Source: Firmicutes bacterium HGW-Firmicutes-10
GTDB taxonomy: Bacteria > Bacillota_I > Bacilli_A > Erysipelotrichales > Erysipelotrichaceae
Assembly (NCBI GenBank): GCA_002841605.1
Contig: PHAF01000005.1
Location: 1-25,070, forward strand
Reading direction: 5' to 3'
DNA: 25,070 nucleotides
The notes under the pieces were generated by a model that was not told the origin of the DNA, searched no databases, and saw only the letters and a program-made list of their open reading frames with translations. Both the position numbers and the translations under genes were made by a program. The number at the start of each line of letters is the position of its first letter. Positions within the stretch are counted from its first letter, which is position 1. Positions 14,853-22,893 of this stretch are shown here, piece by piece.

Positions 14853-16969
14853 AACTGAACCTCCTTTAAAATATCTTCCGGAGTAATGGGTATTTTAGTG
14901 ATTCTCTTCCCGATCGCCTGTTGAACGGCACTTGCCAATGCCGGAGCGATCCCGACCAATGGTATTTCACCTAATCCTCTTGCCCCAAATGGACCCATGG
15001 TCGATGGATTTTCGACCAGTTTACTGAAAATTGGCGGTATATCCAAGGATGATGGAATAATGTATGTCGTAAAAGTATCTTGAGACAATTTTCCGTTCTT
15101 TGTTTCCAGTACCTCTGATGTAGCATATCCCAAACCCTGTACGATACCTCCCTCAATTTGACCTTTAACGATTTTTTCGTCAATCGGAGTTCCGATATCA
15201 TATACTGCCCAAATGCCCTTGACATCTACTTCGTATGTGTCCGCATTGATCTCAACTTCGACGACATTAGCACCCCAAGAATAGTCCGGATAGGCATTTC
15301 CTTTAAATGTCTGATTATCCCAACTTAAATGAGAAGGATAGGCATAGTTTTGAATGATTTCAAATGATTCTTCATTCCAACGCTTCTTCATTTCAGTTGC
15401 ACAATCCTGTAACAACCGTCCGACGATAAGTACTGTCCGTGATGCTACGGTCGGACCAGAATCCGGACAATCATGAGAGTTAGGGTAGTTGTGATGGACA
15501 TGCTCGATGGGTATACCTAAGGCCGATGATACAATTTTCCTCATGGTCGTTAATACACCTTGACCAATCTCCGTATTAGAAATAAAAATCTCAACTTCGG
15601 ATTTCAATTTCTTTAGTCGAACCTTGGGTTTAATTAATTCAGCCTCTCCTGCACCGGTAAATCCGCATCCATGAAAGAAAACCGAACACCCAATGCCCTT
15701 CAACTTCTCGCTCTCAAATCTTGATCGTTTTGATTTAAAATCGGACAGCGTAATGACTTCATCAGTTATAAGATCCAGAACGATTGGATCATGAAATTTG
15801 CCTTGAGTCGAGGATGTATCTCCTTGCTTTACAAAGTACTTCCTTCGCAATTGGATTGGATCGGTCCTCAACTGCATAGCAATGTTCTCCATGTGCATCT
15901 CAATAGCATAGAACGCCTGAGGTCCACCGAATCCGCGAAATGCTCCGGACACGACATTGTTTGTTGCATAGGCGGTTCCCCGAACAAACAGATTTTCCAC
16001 ATTGTAACAACCCGCAACACTAAATATCGTTCGTTGCAATACGACACTGGACAACCCTGCATATGCTCCGCCATCGAGTTTCACTTCGATATCGCGAGCA
16101 ATGATTTCTTCGTTTTCATCAAGAAAACTTTTAATTTGGATGATTGATGGATGCCTTTTGGTTGAACACTGAATATCTTCTTGTCGCTCATAAACCAATT
16201 GTACCGGTCGTTTGGATTTGATTGCGGCTAAAGCAGCATGAACTCCGGGAATAGAAGGAAAATCCTCTTTGCCACCGAAGGCTCCCCCGGTAGGCATCTG
16301 AATGACTCGAATGCGAGAACGATCCCACCCCAATACAACTTCCAGTGACTCAACGATGTAATAAGGACACTGCATTGATCCTTGAATACATATGGTGTCT
16401 CCATCATAAGTTGCTAAAATGGACTGAGTTTCCAAATATGCCTGCTCTTGATATCCGGTTTTGAACTCATCGGATATCACTCGTTTTGCACGTTTAACTG
16501 AATCTTCAAAGTTGCCTTTATGATATTCGTAATGAACGAAGTGGGGTTGCTCTTTGAAAATAAACGGAGCACTGCAGGACTCAGCTTCTTCAATATTCAA
16601 GATCGGTTGAATGGTTTGATATTCGACATTGATTTTATTCATGATTTCTAAAATGACACTTTTCTCTGGTCCTGCTACAAGCAAAATCGGTTCACCGATA
16701 TAATTGACTTCATTGACCGCAAATACCGGTTGATCGTCAAATACGACTGGTATAACGTTTTTTGCCGGTATATCGCGGTGATCTACGATAAAATAGTCCG
16801 CTGGCAGTGATGGAATCTGAATTGACAGGATTTTTGCCCTAGAAACTTTCGAACGGAATGTTTTTGCGTAAATCATCCCTTCTGGGTGATAGTCAGGCGT
16901 GTAAACTGCTTTTCCATGAATCTTGTCTTCAAAATCATAGCGCTTGATGGATTCACTGATCTTATTCAT
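14849..16969 (-). CDS. xdhA: Molybdopterin-binding catalytic subunit of xanthine-dehydrogenase-type hydroxylase
   Basis: The 706-residue catalytic subunit holds the molybdenum cofactor and hydroxylates a heterocycle with water. Motifs are YQEQAYLET (174-181), where E175 matches a substrate-binding Glu of xanthine dehydrogenases; GGAFGGKE (228-235), a cofactor loop; FRGFGGPQ (344-351), where R345 matches the substrate-binding Arg; and GARGLGE (662-668), whose final Glu is the catalytic base. The conserved Glu/Arg pair favours purine-like substrates over aldehydes or CO. GGAGGGG lies just before ATG, inside the end of mocA, which it overlaps by eight bases. Xanthine or hypoxanthine is the likeliest substrate given the purine permease beyond the end of this operon; uracil-type rings cannot be excluded. 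No dedicated XdhC/CoxI-type maturation chaperone is present in the window. Confidence 0.93.
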   Translation of the reverse strand: MNKISESIKRYDFEDKIHGKAVYTPDYHPEGMIYAKTFRSKVSRAKILSIQIPSLPADYFIVDHRDIPAKNVIPVVFDDQPVFAVNEVNYIGEPILLVAGPEKSVILEIMNKINVEYQTIQPILNIEEAESCSAPFIFKEQPHFVHYEYHKGNFEDSVKRAKRVISDEFKTGYQEQAYLETQSILATYDGDTICIQGSMQCPYYIVESLEVVLGWDRSRIRVIQMPTGGAFGGKEDFPSIPGVHAALAAIKSKRPVQLVYERQEDIQCSTKRHPSIIQIKSFLDENEEIIARDIEVKLDGGAYAGLSSVVLQRTIFSVAGCYNVENLFVRGTAYATNNVVSGAFRGFGGPQAFYAIEMHMENIAMQLRTDPIQLRRKYFVKQGDTSSTQGKFHDPIVLDLITDEVITLSDFKSKRSRFESEKLKGIGCSVFFHGCGFTGAGEAELIKPKVRLKKLKSEVEIFISNTEIGQGVLTTMRKIVSSALGIPIEHVHHNYPNSHDCPDSGPTVASRTVLIVGRLLQDCATEMKKRWNEESFEIIQNYAYPSHLSWDNQTFKGNAYPDYSWGANVVEVEINADTYEVDVKGIWAVYDIGTPIDEKIVKGQIEGGIVQGLGYATSEVLETKNGKLSQDTFTTYIIPSSLDIPPIFSKLVENPSTMGPFGARGLGEIPLVGIAPALASAVQQAIGKRITKIPITPEDILKEVQL

Positions 16970-17552
16970 AATTCCCCTCCTTTTTTAAAATGTAATTTAT
17001 AGCTTCTTTGTAGTCTTCCGGTGTATCGACGTCCATCAGTATTCCGGGGCTCTCGACTTCAATCATTCGATGAGGATGTCGTTGAATGAATGATCGTAGT
17101 GTGGAGTTTTCGGATTCAAGGATAAGTTGTCGAATCGCTGATCTGCTTAATCGAATCGGGTGTCCAGCTTGATTATTATAAGCCGGTATCACGATATCCT
17201 CATTGCTTTGAGACATTTTCTGATATACTTCATTACTGACAAAGGGGCAGTCAGCGGGCAACAAAAAAACATGTTCTCCTTTCACTTGGGAAACTCCCGT
17301 TATGATGGATGAAAACATGCCTTGTTGATGATTTGGATTATTTACGATATCAACTCCTTCGATGTCTTTTATATGTTCAATAATGTCTTCGCTTCGATAT
17401 CCGATTACAACTAAAACCCGGGATACAAATGGTAACATCGAAAAAATACTTTGCCTCAGAATGGATTGTCCATCCAGTGGTAAAAGTAGTTTCAAATGAG
17501 GTGACATTCGTTCGGATTTTCCTGCAGCGATGATCACACCTTCTGTACACAT
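16962..17552 (-). CDS. mocA: MocA-like molybdenum cofactor nucleotidyltransferase
   Basis: A 196-residue member of the MobA/MocA nucleotidyltransferase family, which attaches CMP (MocA) or GMP (MobA) to molybdopterin. The N-terminal GVIIAAGKSERM is the nucleotide-binding signature, LLPADCPFV supplies a metal-binding Asp, and a C-terminal MDVDTPEDY is the other conserved acidic loop. I start at ATG 17552, six bases after AAGGGGGA; the upstream GTG at 17558 abuts that site. It is first in the operon and overlaps xdhA, so it probably makes the cytosine-dinucleotide cofactor used by this hydroxylase. The MocA rather than MobA call rests on that context and on closer overall resemblance. Confidence 0.87.
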   Translation of the reverse strand: MCTEGVIIAAGKSERMSPHLKLLLPLDGQSILRQSIFSMLPFVSRVLVVIGYRSEDIIEHIKDIEGVDIVNNPNHQQGMFSSIITGVSQVKGEHVFLLPADCPFVSNEVYQKMSQSNEDIVIPAYNNQAGHPIRLSRSAIRQLILESENSTLRSFIQRHPHRMIEVESPGILMDVDTPEDYKEAINYILKKEGNYE

Positions 17553-17647
17553 AGACACTCCCCCTTTGAAGTGACAAAATTTGTGGACAAAAACGCACGC
17601 AACCTGTGCTACTTTTACATGGATGATTTTCTTGTTTTGTTAATTCA

Positions 17648-17676
17648 ATTATATTCCTGTTACGTACAAATAACAA
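17648..17676 (-). promoter_or_regulatory. Promoter of the mocA-xdh operon
   Basis: TTGTTA (17671-17676) and a perfect TATAAT (17648-17653), read on the minus strand, are 17 bases apart. It predicts a leader of about 90 bases before mocA. No riboswitch is recognisable in that leader. Confidence 0.75.
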
Positions 17677-17709
17677 TCAGTCTTGAGTCGATTTCTCTTA
17701 GGTAGTAAA

Positions 17710-18567
17710 TTATGCGATTAAAAGCTCATTTCTATAATATAACGTTGTTGCACTAAAGGTATCTCCATCTTCCAAATCTCCAGCAGCAAATCCTTTCTTA
17801 AACCATCGGATTCTTTGTTCTGAAGTACCGTGAGTAAAATTGTCAGGTGTCACCCGACCTTGAGTCTGCTCTTGTATCCTGTCATCTCCGACAGCTCCGG
17901 CCGCATTGATGGCTTCCTGTAAGTCACCTTCTTCAAGATACCCCATACCTTGAATGTGATGCGCCCATACTCCGGCCATATAGTCTGCTTGTAATTCAAG
18001 CCGGACGGACAACTGATTGAATTCCGTCGTACTGACCTTTGAACGCATATCATAGAATTCTTCCAAAATTCCAAGCTGGTATTGAATATGATGTCCGACT
18101 TCGTGGGCAATAACATAGGCCATCGCAAAATCTCCAGGTGCATTAAATCGCGTTTTTAACTCTTTATAGAAAATTAAGTCAATGTATATCGTTTGATCGG
18201 CCGAGCAATAAAATGGTCCGATATTTGAAGATGCGGTTCCACATCCGGAATTCGTAGTATCTCTGTATAATACAAGTTTTGCTGGTTGATACACCTTACC
18301 ATACTCCGCAAACACTTTCTTCCAGACAACTTCCGTATCGGCCAAGACGACCGAAACAAACTCTCCCATCTCTATTTCTTCAGCTGTTAAAGGATCATTA
18401 TTGCTTGATCCTCCGTTAAACAAATTACCTAACAAGGCACTGGGATCACCGGTAATAAGAGTGTATATAAGCAAAACCGCAATACCTACACCGCCGATTG
18501 CAGTTTTACTGCCACCGATACGTCGATCAGTTACGTTTCCGCTCGTTGTTCTTCCTTTCCATTTCAT
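17710..18567 (-). CDS. ypfJ: YpfJ/KPN_02809-type neutral zinc metallopeptidase
   Basis: A 285-residue membrane-anchored protease-like protein. Residues 1-20 are basic, 22-40 form one membrane segment, and the rest is predicted to be outside the cell. SGCGTASSNIGPFYCS (107-122) holds two Cys conserved in the family, HEVGHH (155-160) is the zinc-binding and catalytic motif, and the downstream LELQADYMAGVWAHH supplies the third ligand region. Length matches the family. The start has a perfect AGGAGG with good spacing. It is transcribed alone or with readthrough toward mocA, since no terminator is visible after it. The substrate is unknown for the family; the annotation as a peptidase is by motif. 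Confidence 0.93.
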   Translation of the reverse strand: MKWKGRTTSGNVTDRRIGGSKTAIGGVGIAVLLIYTLITGDPSALLGNLFNGGSSNNDPLTAEEIEMGEFVSVVLADTEVVWKKVFAEYGKVYQPAKLVLYRDTTNSGCGTASSNIGPFYCSADQTIYIDLIFYKELKTRFNAPGDFAMAYVIAHEVGHHIQYQLGILEEFYDMRSKVSTTEFNQLSVRLELQADYMAGVWAHHIQGMGYLEEGDLQEAINAAGAVGDDRIQEQTQGRVTPDNFTHGTSEQRIRWFKKGFAAGDLEDGDTFSATTLYYRNELLIA

Positions 18568-18591
18568 GTCAAAAACCTCCTAGAACATAGT

Positions 18592-18616
18592 GTGCTCTAT
18601 AGCTTCATTATAGCAC
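18592..18616 (-). promoter_or_regulatory. Extended -10 promoter of the metallopeptidase gene within a dyad
   Basis: On the minus strand TGC followed by TATAAT (18607-18612) is a strong extended -10; no good -35 is seen. It lies in an imperfect inverted repeat, GTGCTATA (left arm) against TATAGAGCAC (right arm, two extra bases), covering the -10 and the likely start point. The dyad could bind a repressor. Confidence 0.5.
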
Positions 18617-18661
18617 TAAACCTTCAGTATAATTTTTTTATAAATTTGACGAATCATTACA

Positions 18662-19696
18662 TTATCTTTTATTGGTGTTGAGTGAAATAATCTTTCGAAG
18701 TATCTGAGGATCATACATCCTGTCTTTTAAGGAATCAACATCGGAAATAAGAGAATCGTCCGAATCAAAATACTTCGCAATTTTCGATAACATCCTTTGA
18801 TACAGTTGATTTTGAAAGCTCTCAACTTTATGATTTACGATGGAATGAAAATATAAGAGGATCAATGCGGGTATAAATTCAAAGCACGATGATTCAATCC
18901 AGAAATCCGTTTTATCAAAAGGCGGAAAATATTGTTGCAACAATTTCTCGATGATCAGAAATCCGTCATCCCCGGATTTCCAAATATCTACGAATACATA
19001 ATCAAACGGATCAATGAATTTATGATTGAAAAAGTCAAAGGCGTCACCTTCTATGATTTTGATTTTGTCTTTCTGAGGAAATTGAGGAAGGATGTATTCA
19101 TTAAACATTTTAATCACACTTGTTGACTTTTCAATGATGGTCACCGACTCTACTTCAGGATTTAGCAACGCCATAAACACGAAATAACCGATTCCCAGTC
19201 CGAAAGTCAATACATTTCCGTGAGCCTTTTTGGCATAAGGATCGATCGTGCAGGATTCAGATGGAGCATCAAGCATCCAAACATCATTGTTTTGCCATAA
19301 TACCGCTGCCTTATACGGTTGATCCAATGCGCGCAGCTGCATCCAATCGTTAAGTTCCCGATCTTTGTCAAAAATAATACCCGAAACATTGAAAAGACGA
19401 TTGGCCGGTAATAATTCCGAAGAAAAGCGAAATTCTTCGTTCTCAATTTTGTCTAGTCGGATGTTAAAGTTGTAAGGACTTAACATAAAATCTTGAGACT
19501 GAATGAATAAGGACGGCCAACTATCTTCAGATCCTTCGAATTCTTGAAAGCCGGCCTTGAGCATTTGGCGTTGAATATATTTCTCGTTTTTTGGTGTTAC
19601 TTTCATATCTAAAAAGCGATTTTTATTTTCGTTTTTCATGTTATTCATGCATCTTCGAAAGAAACGATCTATTTCAGGTGTTTGTTGAATCTTCAT
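18662..19696 (-). CDS. Methyltransferase-fold protein of unknown function
   Basis: This 344-residue protein has a helical N-terminal part, a middle region, and from about residue 162 a Rossmann-type nucleotide-binding core. VLTFGLGIGYFVFMALLNP corresponds to the SAM-binding glycine loop, VTIIEKS to the acidic strand 2 end, IIEGDAFDFF to motif III, and DYVFVDIWKSGDDG to the strand 4 region. The pattern recalls spermidine synthase or SAM methyltransferases. I do not recognise a specific family and no catalytic motif identifies a substrate. ATG 19696 is chosen because AAGGAG lies six bases upstream; the earlier ATG at 19723 overlaps a likely -10 element. It appears to be a single-gene unit. Confidence 0.75.
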   Translation of the reverse strand: MKIQQTPEIDRFFRRCMNNMKNENKNRFLDMKVTPKNEKYIQRQMLKAGFQEFEGSEDSWPSLFIQSQDFMLSPYNFNIRLDKIENEEFRFSSELLPANRLFNVSGIIFDKDRELNDWMQLRALDQPYKAAVLWQNNDVWMLDAPSESCTIDPYAKKAHGNVLTFGLGIGYFVFMALLNPEVESVTIIEKSTSVIKMFNEYILPQFPQKDKIKIIEGDAFDFFNHKFIDPFDYVFVDIWKSGDDGFLIIEKLLQQYFPPFDKTDFWIESSCFEFIPALILLYFHSIVNHKVESFQNQLYQRMLSKIAKYFDSDDSLISDVDSLKDRMYDPQILRKIISLNTNKR

Positions 19697-19721
19697 TACA
19701 TGCTCCTTAGGATATACATTC

Positions 19722-19730
19722 ATTTTAACA
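19722..19730 (-). promoter_or_regulatory. Extended -10 element of the methyltransferase-like gene
   Basis: TGTTAAAAT on the minus strand is an extended -10. Transcription would begin near 19715, giving a leader of about 20 bases with AAGGAG, consistent with translation from 19696. No convincing -35 is visible. Confidence 0.4.
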
Positions 19731-19797
19731 CACGTAGCAATTCATTAGCCGATGATTCTTCAATGATGAATCGTATGCCCGGGACTGTTTATTCATT

Positions 19798-19833
19798 AAA
19801 AAAGACCCGGATTTACTTCGCCGAGTCTTTTTT
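19798..19833 (-). terminator. Terminator after ribokinase (likely bidirectional)
   Basis: AGAC-C-CGG and CCG-A-GTCT form an eight-pair stem with one mismatch around the loop at 19811-19820, with six As on one side and six Ts on the other. On the minus strand it lies just after the rbsK stop. Confidence 0.85.
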
Positions 19834-19842
19834 GCAAAATGC

Positions 19843-20763
19843 TTATTTATAAGAAGCGATGAATGCATCAACTTCCGTGTCTGTAGGCAAGGATGGTTGT
19901 GCACCTACTTTTAATGTACTTAATGCTCCAACTGCATTTGCATATTTTGCGGATGCAACTATATCTTTGGTTTCAGCATACTTTTTAGCTAGTGCACCGG
20001 TAAATGCATCGCCAGCCGCCGTTGGATCAAGTGCAACAACTTTGTATGGAGGAACTAACTCGTCGACACCTTCACCATAAATATAGGAACCGCGATCTCC
20101 AAGTTTTAATGCAACAAATTTACATTCGTTACGCTGATGCAAGATTTTAGCTGCAGCTCTGCACGTGTCCAGATCTGCCGGATAAATACCGGTCAGTGCT
20201 TTCGTTTCAGTTTCATTTGGTGAGAGAATCGTCAATCCCTTAAGTTGCTCCAATGGATATTCTTGAGCCGGACCTGCATCCAAAACCGTAATGACACCTT
20301 TCTTCTGCGCCAATTTTACTGCGGCAATATTGGCTTCCAGAGGAATTTCCAACTGTAATAACAGTGCATCAAAGTCTTCTTCAAACACTTCCTCCAAACC
20401 TTCCGGGGTCGTTTCCATGTTGGCACCTGGACAGATAACTAAGCGGTTTTTCCCACCTTTTTCCAACAAGATTACTACGAATCCACTGTGAGAGCCTTCT
20501 TTCATCTTCAGGTTCTTCGTATTGATGCCTTCTGAAGAAAGCATGTTGACCAAGACATCTCCGTTGGCATCATTCCCCAATGTACCAAAGACTGAAACCT
20601 TTGCGCCAAGACGAGATGCAGCTACTGCCGCATTGGATCCTTTGCCCCCGCAAGCATTTCCGTAGATCGCACCAAGAACACTTTCACTCAGTTCAGGCGC
20701 TCTATCCATAGTCAAAATAAGATCCATCATAACACTACCAACCATTAGAATTTTTGTTTGCAT
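19843..20763 (-). CDS. rbsK: Ribokinase (PfkB family)
   Basis: A 306-residue PfkB-family sugar kinase closest to ribokinase, phosphorylating ribose at O5. The first signature CGGKGSNAAVAASRLGA lies near residues 38-54, and the second, DPTAAGDAFTGALA, near 246-259; the latter holds the anion hole and the catalytic Asp. The N-terminal MVGSVMMDLIL has the conserved substrate-binding Asp. Length is standard. GGAGG lies upstream with normal spacing. It is monocistronic, with its own promoter and terminator; no ribose transporter or rbsR is adjacent. It could serve nucleoside-derived ribose, which would suit a purine-scavenging neighbourhood, but that link is weak. Another PfkB substrate is possible. 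Confidence 0.88.
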   Translation of the reverse strand: MQTKILMVGSVMMDLILTMDRAPELSESVLGAIYGNACGGKGSNAAVAASRLGAKVSVFGTLGNDANGDVLVNMLSSEGINTKNLKMKEGSHSGFVVILLEKGGKNRLVICPGANMETTPEGLEEVFEEDFDALLLQLEIPLEANIAAVKLAQKKGVITVLDAGPAQEYPLEQLKGLTILSPNETETKALTGIYPADLDTCRAAAKILHQRNECKFVALKLGDRGSYIYGEGVDELVPPYKVVALDPTAAGDAFTGALAKKYAETKDIVASAKYANAVGALSTLKVGAQPSLPTDTEVDAFIASYK

Positions 20764-20795
20764 GTATTTGCCTCCTTTGACAATACTTCATTCAA

Positions 20796-20824
20796 ATACT
20801 AGCACTCAATTTTTCAAATAACAA
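20796..20824 (-). promoter_or_regulatory. Promoter of the ribokinase gene
   Basis: TTGTTA (20819-20824) and TAGTAT (20796-20801), read on the minus strand, are 17 bases apart, and TG before the -10 makes it extended. Confidence 0.6.
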
Positions 20825-20913
20825 TGAAAACTATGTGAAAATTACAGTTCTTATTAACAACTTTTATAGACAATTAACTCACACCCTTATAATTTCGAAC
20901 CTCGGGCATATGA

Positions 20914-20943
20914 TTGGATATTATTTCGAATTCGAAATATAAT
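20914..20943 (+). promoter_or_regulatory. MhqR-type operator and promoter of the dioxygenase-marR operon
   Basis: TATTTCGAATTCGAAATA (20922-20939) is a perfect 18-bp palindrome. It fills the space between a weak -35 TTGGAT (20914-20919) and a perfect -10 TATAAT (20938-20943), so a bound regulator would block RNA polymerase. It closely resembles the TCGAATTCGA-centred operator of Bacillus MhqR, and the operon it precedes encodes an MhqA-like enzyme and a MarR-family protein. Confidence 0.8.
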
Positions 20944-20972
20944 TTAACTATTAACAAAGGAGACTATTTATT

Positions 20973-21962
20973 ATGAATCAACTTAAGGGAATCCACCATG
21001 TCACTGCTATTACCAGCAGTGCAGAGAAAAATTATGAATTTTTTACCAATATATTAGGAATGCGACTGGTTAAGAAGACGGTCAATCAAGATGACATCAA
21101 TACTTATCACCTGTTCTTTGCGGATGATCGCGGCAGTGCAGGTACAGATGTTACTTTCTTTGATTTTCAAGGATCCGCCAAAGCGGTCAAGGGAAACAAT
21201 GAAATCTCTCGGATCGGTCTTAGAGTCAAAGATGATGCCTCATTAAGATATTGGGTAAAACGCTTTGATCATTATAATGTCAAACATGAAGGAATCAGAG
21301 ATTTATTTGGCAGAAAGGTTCTTTATTTCAGTGATTTTGATGATCAGGAATATGCCTTGTTCTCAGATGAAAACAATATAGGCATCGGATCAGGAACACC
21401 GTGGCTTAACGGTCCTGTTCCGGTAGAATTCGGGATTACCGGATTAGGTCCCATATATTTTAGAGTCAACAACGTCGATCGCATGAATGCGATTCTGAGT
21501 GATATCATGATGATGCGCTTTACTTCCAAAGAAGATTCATACTATTTGTTTGAAATGGGTGAAGGCGGTAATGGTGCGAGCGTGATTCTCGATGAACAAT
21601 CCTCCTTGCGCTCGGCTCAACAGGGATTTGGCGGAGTTCACCATGTAGCTTTCAGAATCGAAGATAAAGCCGAGTTGGATCAATGGATTGAGCGACTTAA
21701 CTCATTTAAAGCCGGACACTCCGGATTTGTGGATCGTTTTTACTTTAAATCCTTATATACACGACTTTACCCGGGAATCTTGTTTGAATTCGCGACGGAA
21801 GGTCCGGGATTTATTGATGATGAAGAACCGTATGAAACGTTAGGAGAATTATTGGCATTGCCTCCGAAATTCCGTAATCGTCGAGATTATATTGAATCTC
21901 TCGTCCGTCCGATCGATACTATTCGCAGTACCAGAGTATTTGAGAAGGAGTACTTCGATTGA
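20973..21962 (+). CDS. MhqA/MhqO-type ring-cleaving dioxygenase (VOC superfamily)
   Basis: A 329-residue protein with two vicinal-oxygen-chelate modules (about 1-150 and 153-300). The likely metal ligands are a His in GIHHVTAI (8 or 9), a His in GVHHVAFRI (223 or 224) and E272 in ILFEFATEGPGF. The RFYFKSLYTRLYPGILFEF stretch is typical of the Bacillus proteins MhqA, MhqE and MhqO, which are induced by quinones and similar electrophiles and are thought to open or detoxify hydroquinone rings. It is first in an operon with a MarR regulator and preceded by a palindromic operator. AAAGGAG lies ten bases before the ATG. Whether it uses oxygen in this organism, or a glyoxalase-like chemistry, cannot be told. 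Confidence 0.87.
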   Translation: MNQLKGIHHVTAITSSAEKNYEFFTNILGMRLVKKTVNQDDINTYHLFFADDRGSAGTDVTFFDFQGSAKAVKGNNEISRIGLRVKDDASLRYWVKRFDHYNVKHEGIRDLFGRKVLYFSDFDDQEYALFSDENNIGIGSGTPWLNGPVPVEFGITGLGPIYFRVNNVDRMNAILSDIMMMRFTSKEDSYYLFEMGEGGNGASVILDEQSSLRSAQQGFGGVHHVAFRIEDKAELDQWIERLNSFKAGHSGFVDRFYFKSLYTRLYPGILFEFATEGPGFIDDEEPYETLGELLALPPKFRNRRDYIESLVRPIDTIRSTRVFEKEYFD

Positions 21963-22372
21963 AAAACGATCTTAAAACACTGACCATATTGCTTCGGGCA
22001 ACTAACTTCATCCAAGAGAAAATAAAAGAAGATGTTTTTAGGTATGACTTGAACTTATCAGAGTTTGGAGCACTTGAGGTTTTGTATCACAAAGGGCCCC
22101 TGCCCGTACAAGCGATCTGTGAGAAAGTACTGATTGCAAGTTCTAGCATGAGCTATGTTATTGAGAATCTGATTAAGAAAGAACTTATCGAGAAAATAAA
22201 AGATCCGAGTGATCGTCGAATCCATATCGTTCATTTAACGGATAAAGGAGTTAGGTTGTTTGATGACATATACCCCAAACACCTGGCTCATATGCGATCA
22301 GTCATCGATGCGCTTGACGCAAGCGAAGAATATGAATTACAGAAGTTATTAAAGAAACTGGGCAAACAATAA
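21959..22372 (+). CDS. MarR-family regulator, MhqR-like
   Basis: A 137-residue MarR-family winged-helix protein. The DNA-binding core runs from about residue 29 to 95. LNLSEFGALEVLYHKGPLPVQAICEKVL leads into the recognition helix region ASSSMSYVIENLIKK, and the wing is DPSDRRIHIVHLT. The start is TTG, overlapping the TGA of the dioxygenase gene (TTGA), with AAGGAG eight bases upstream. MarR proteins usually repress their own operon, and the perfect palindrome at 20922 is the natural operator. By analogy with Bacillus MhqR, quinone-like electrophiles would lift repression. No Cys is seen near the N terminus, so thiol sensing as in OhrR is less likely; C40 in AICEKV is the only Cys I noticed. 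Confidence 0.9.
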   Translation: MKNDLKTLTILLRATNFIQEKIKEDVFRYDLNLSEFGALEVLYHKGPLPVQAICEKVLIASSSMSYVIENLIKKELIEKIKDPSDRRIHIVHLTDKGVRLFDDIYPKHLAHMRSVIDALDASEEYELQKLLKKLGKQ

Positions 22373-22374
22373 GT

Positions 22375-22392
22375 AAGGGCGAAAGCCCTTTT
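22375..22392 (+). terminator. Terminator of the dioxygenase-marR operon
   Basis: AAGGGC, loop GAAA, GCCCTT followed by Ts. It is the first of two mirror-image hairpins between convergent genes. Confidence 0.8.
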
Positions 22393-22398
22393 CTGCTG

Positions 22399-22420
22399 AA
22401 AAAAAAGGGCTTTCGCCCTT
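22399..22420 (-). terminator. Terminator of the lipoprotein gene
   Basis: On the minus strand AAGGGC, GAAA, GCCCTT is followed by eight Ts. The same hairpin sequence is used on the plus strand at 22375, so the two units together form a long inverted repeat. Confidence 0.85.
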
Positions 22421-22425
22421 AGTGC

Positions 22426-22872
22426 CTACTCGATATTAAATTCGCCGAAAGCAAGTACATCGCCGTGTTCGGACATCATTTTCTTCTCATAACGATAGAA
22501 TCCTTTGGGAAGTTCGTTATAGAAGAATGACAAGTCCAGACCGCCTTCGATCGTTTCGCCTGGATTGAGATTGTAAGCAATCATGATGAAAGCAAAATCA
22601 TCTTTCATTTCAACTTCTACCCACTTTGCTCCATCGTATTGAAACAAGGTGAACATCAAACCGTAAGAGTAAACATTTTGAGTATTGTTCTTAATCGTAA
22701 ACTTTAACGGAATAGATTGATCGGTTACTACTGTGTTTTCAAGTTCCAGGTATATTGGCATGATCCGATCATTATCCGCCAACTCTGAGTTGTTTAGATC
22801 GCCTGCCGCAGCCGAGCAACCGGTAAGCACAAGCAATATGGATAACATGGTAATTAATGTTTTGAGTTTCAT
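22426..22872 (-). CDS. Small lipoprotein with a predicted Ig-like domain
   Basis: A 148-residue predicted lipoprotein. MKLKTLITMLSILLVLTGCS is a lipoprotein signal with the lipobox LTGC, so C19 would be lipidated and the rest exposed outside the membrane. The mature part is beta-rich: LELENTVVTDQSIPLKFTIKNNTQ, then strands up to an NPGETIEG turn. This resembles the small bacterial immunoglobulin-like domains found in many Firmicute lipoproteins. No enzyme motif is seen. AAAGGAGA lies before ATG. The gene stands alone between its terminator and tRNA-Leu, downstream of inverted repeats that share the MhqR-type half-site. Function is unknown. Confidence 0.85.
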   Translation of the reverse strand: MKLKTLITMLSILLVLTGCSAAAGDLNNSELADNDRIMPIYLELENTVVTDQSIPLKFTIKNNTQNVYSYGLMFTLFQYDGAKWVEVEMKDDFAFIMIAYNLNPGETIEGGLDLSFFYNELPKGFYRYEKKMMSEHGDVLAFGEFNIE

Positions 22873-22893
22873 AGAATCTCTCCTTTGAGCTTC

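Noticed and set aside
14849..17552. Naming the molybdenum hydroxylase as uracil dehydrogenase.
   Set aside because: The conserved Glu/Arg pair and the guanine-class riboswitch nearby fit purines; only kept as a testable alternative.
17595..17609. GCAC/GTGC hairpin followed by GTTTTTG in the mocA leader, resembling an attenuator.
   Set aside because: The stem has only four base pairs and the T tract is short; too weak to call.
20800..20810. TAGCACTC-like sequence near the rbsK promoter, resembling one arm of a CIRCE (HrcA) element.
   Set aside because: The second arm at nine-base spacing is missing, and the match is explained by the extended -10 TGCTAGTAT.
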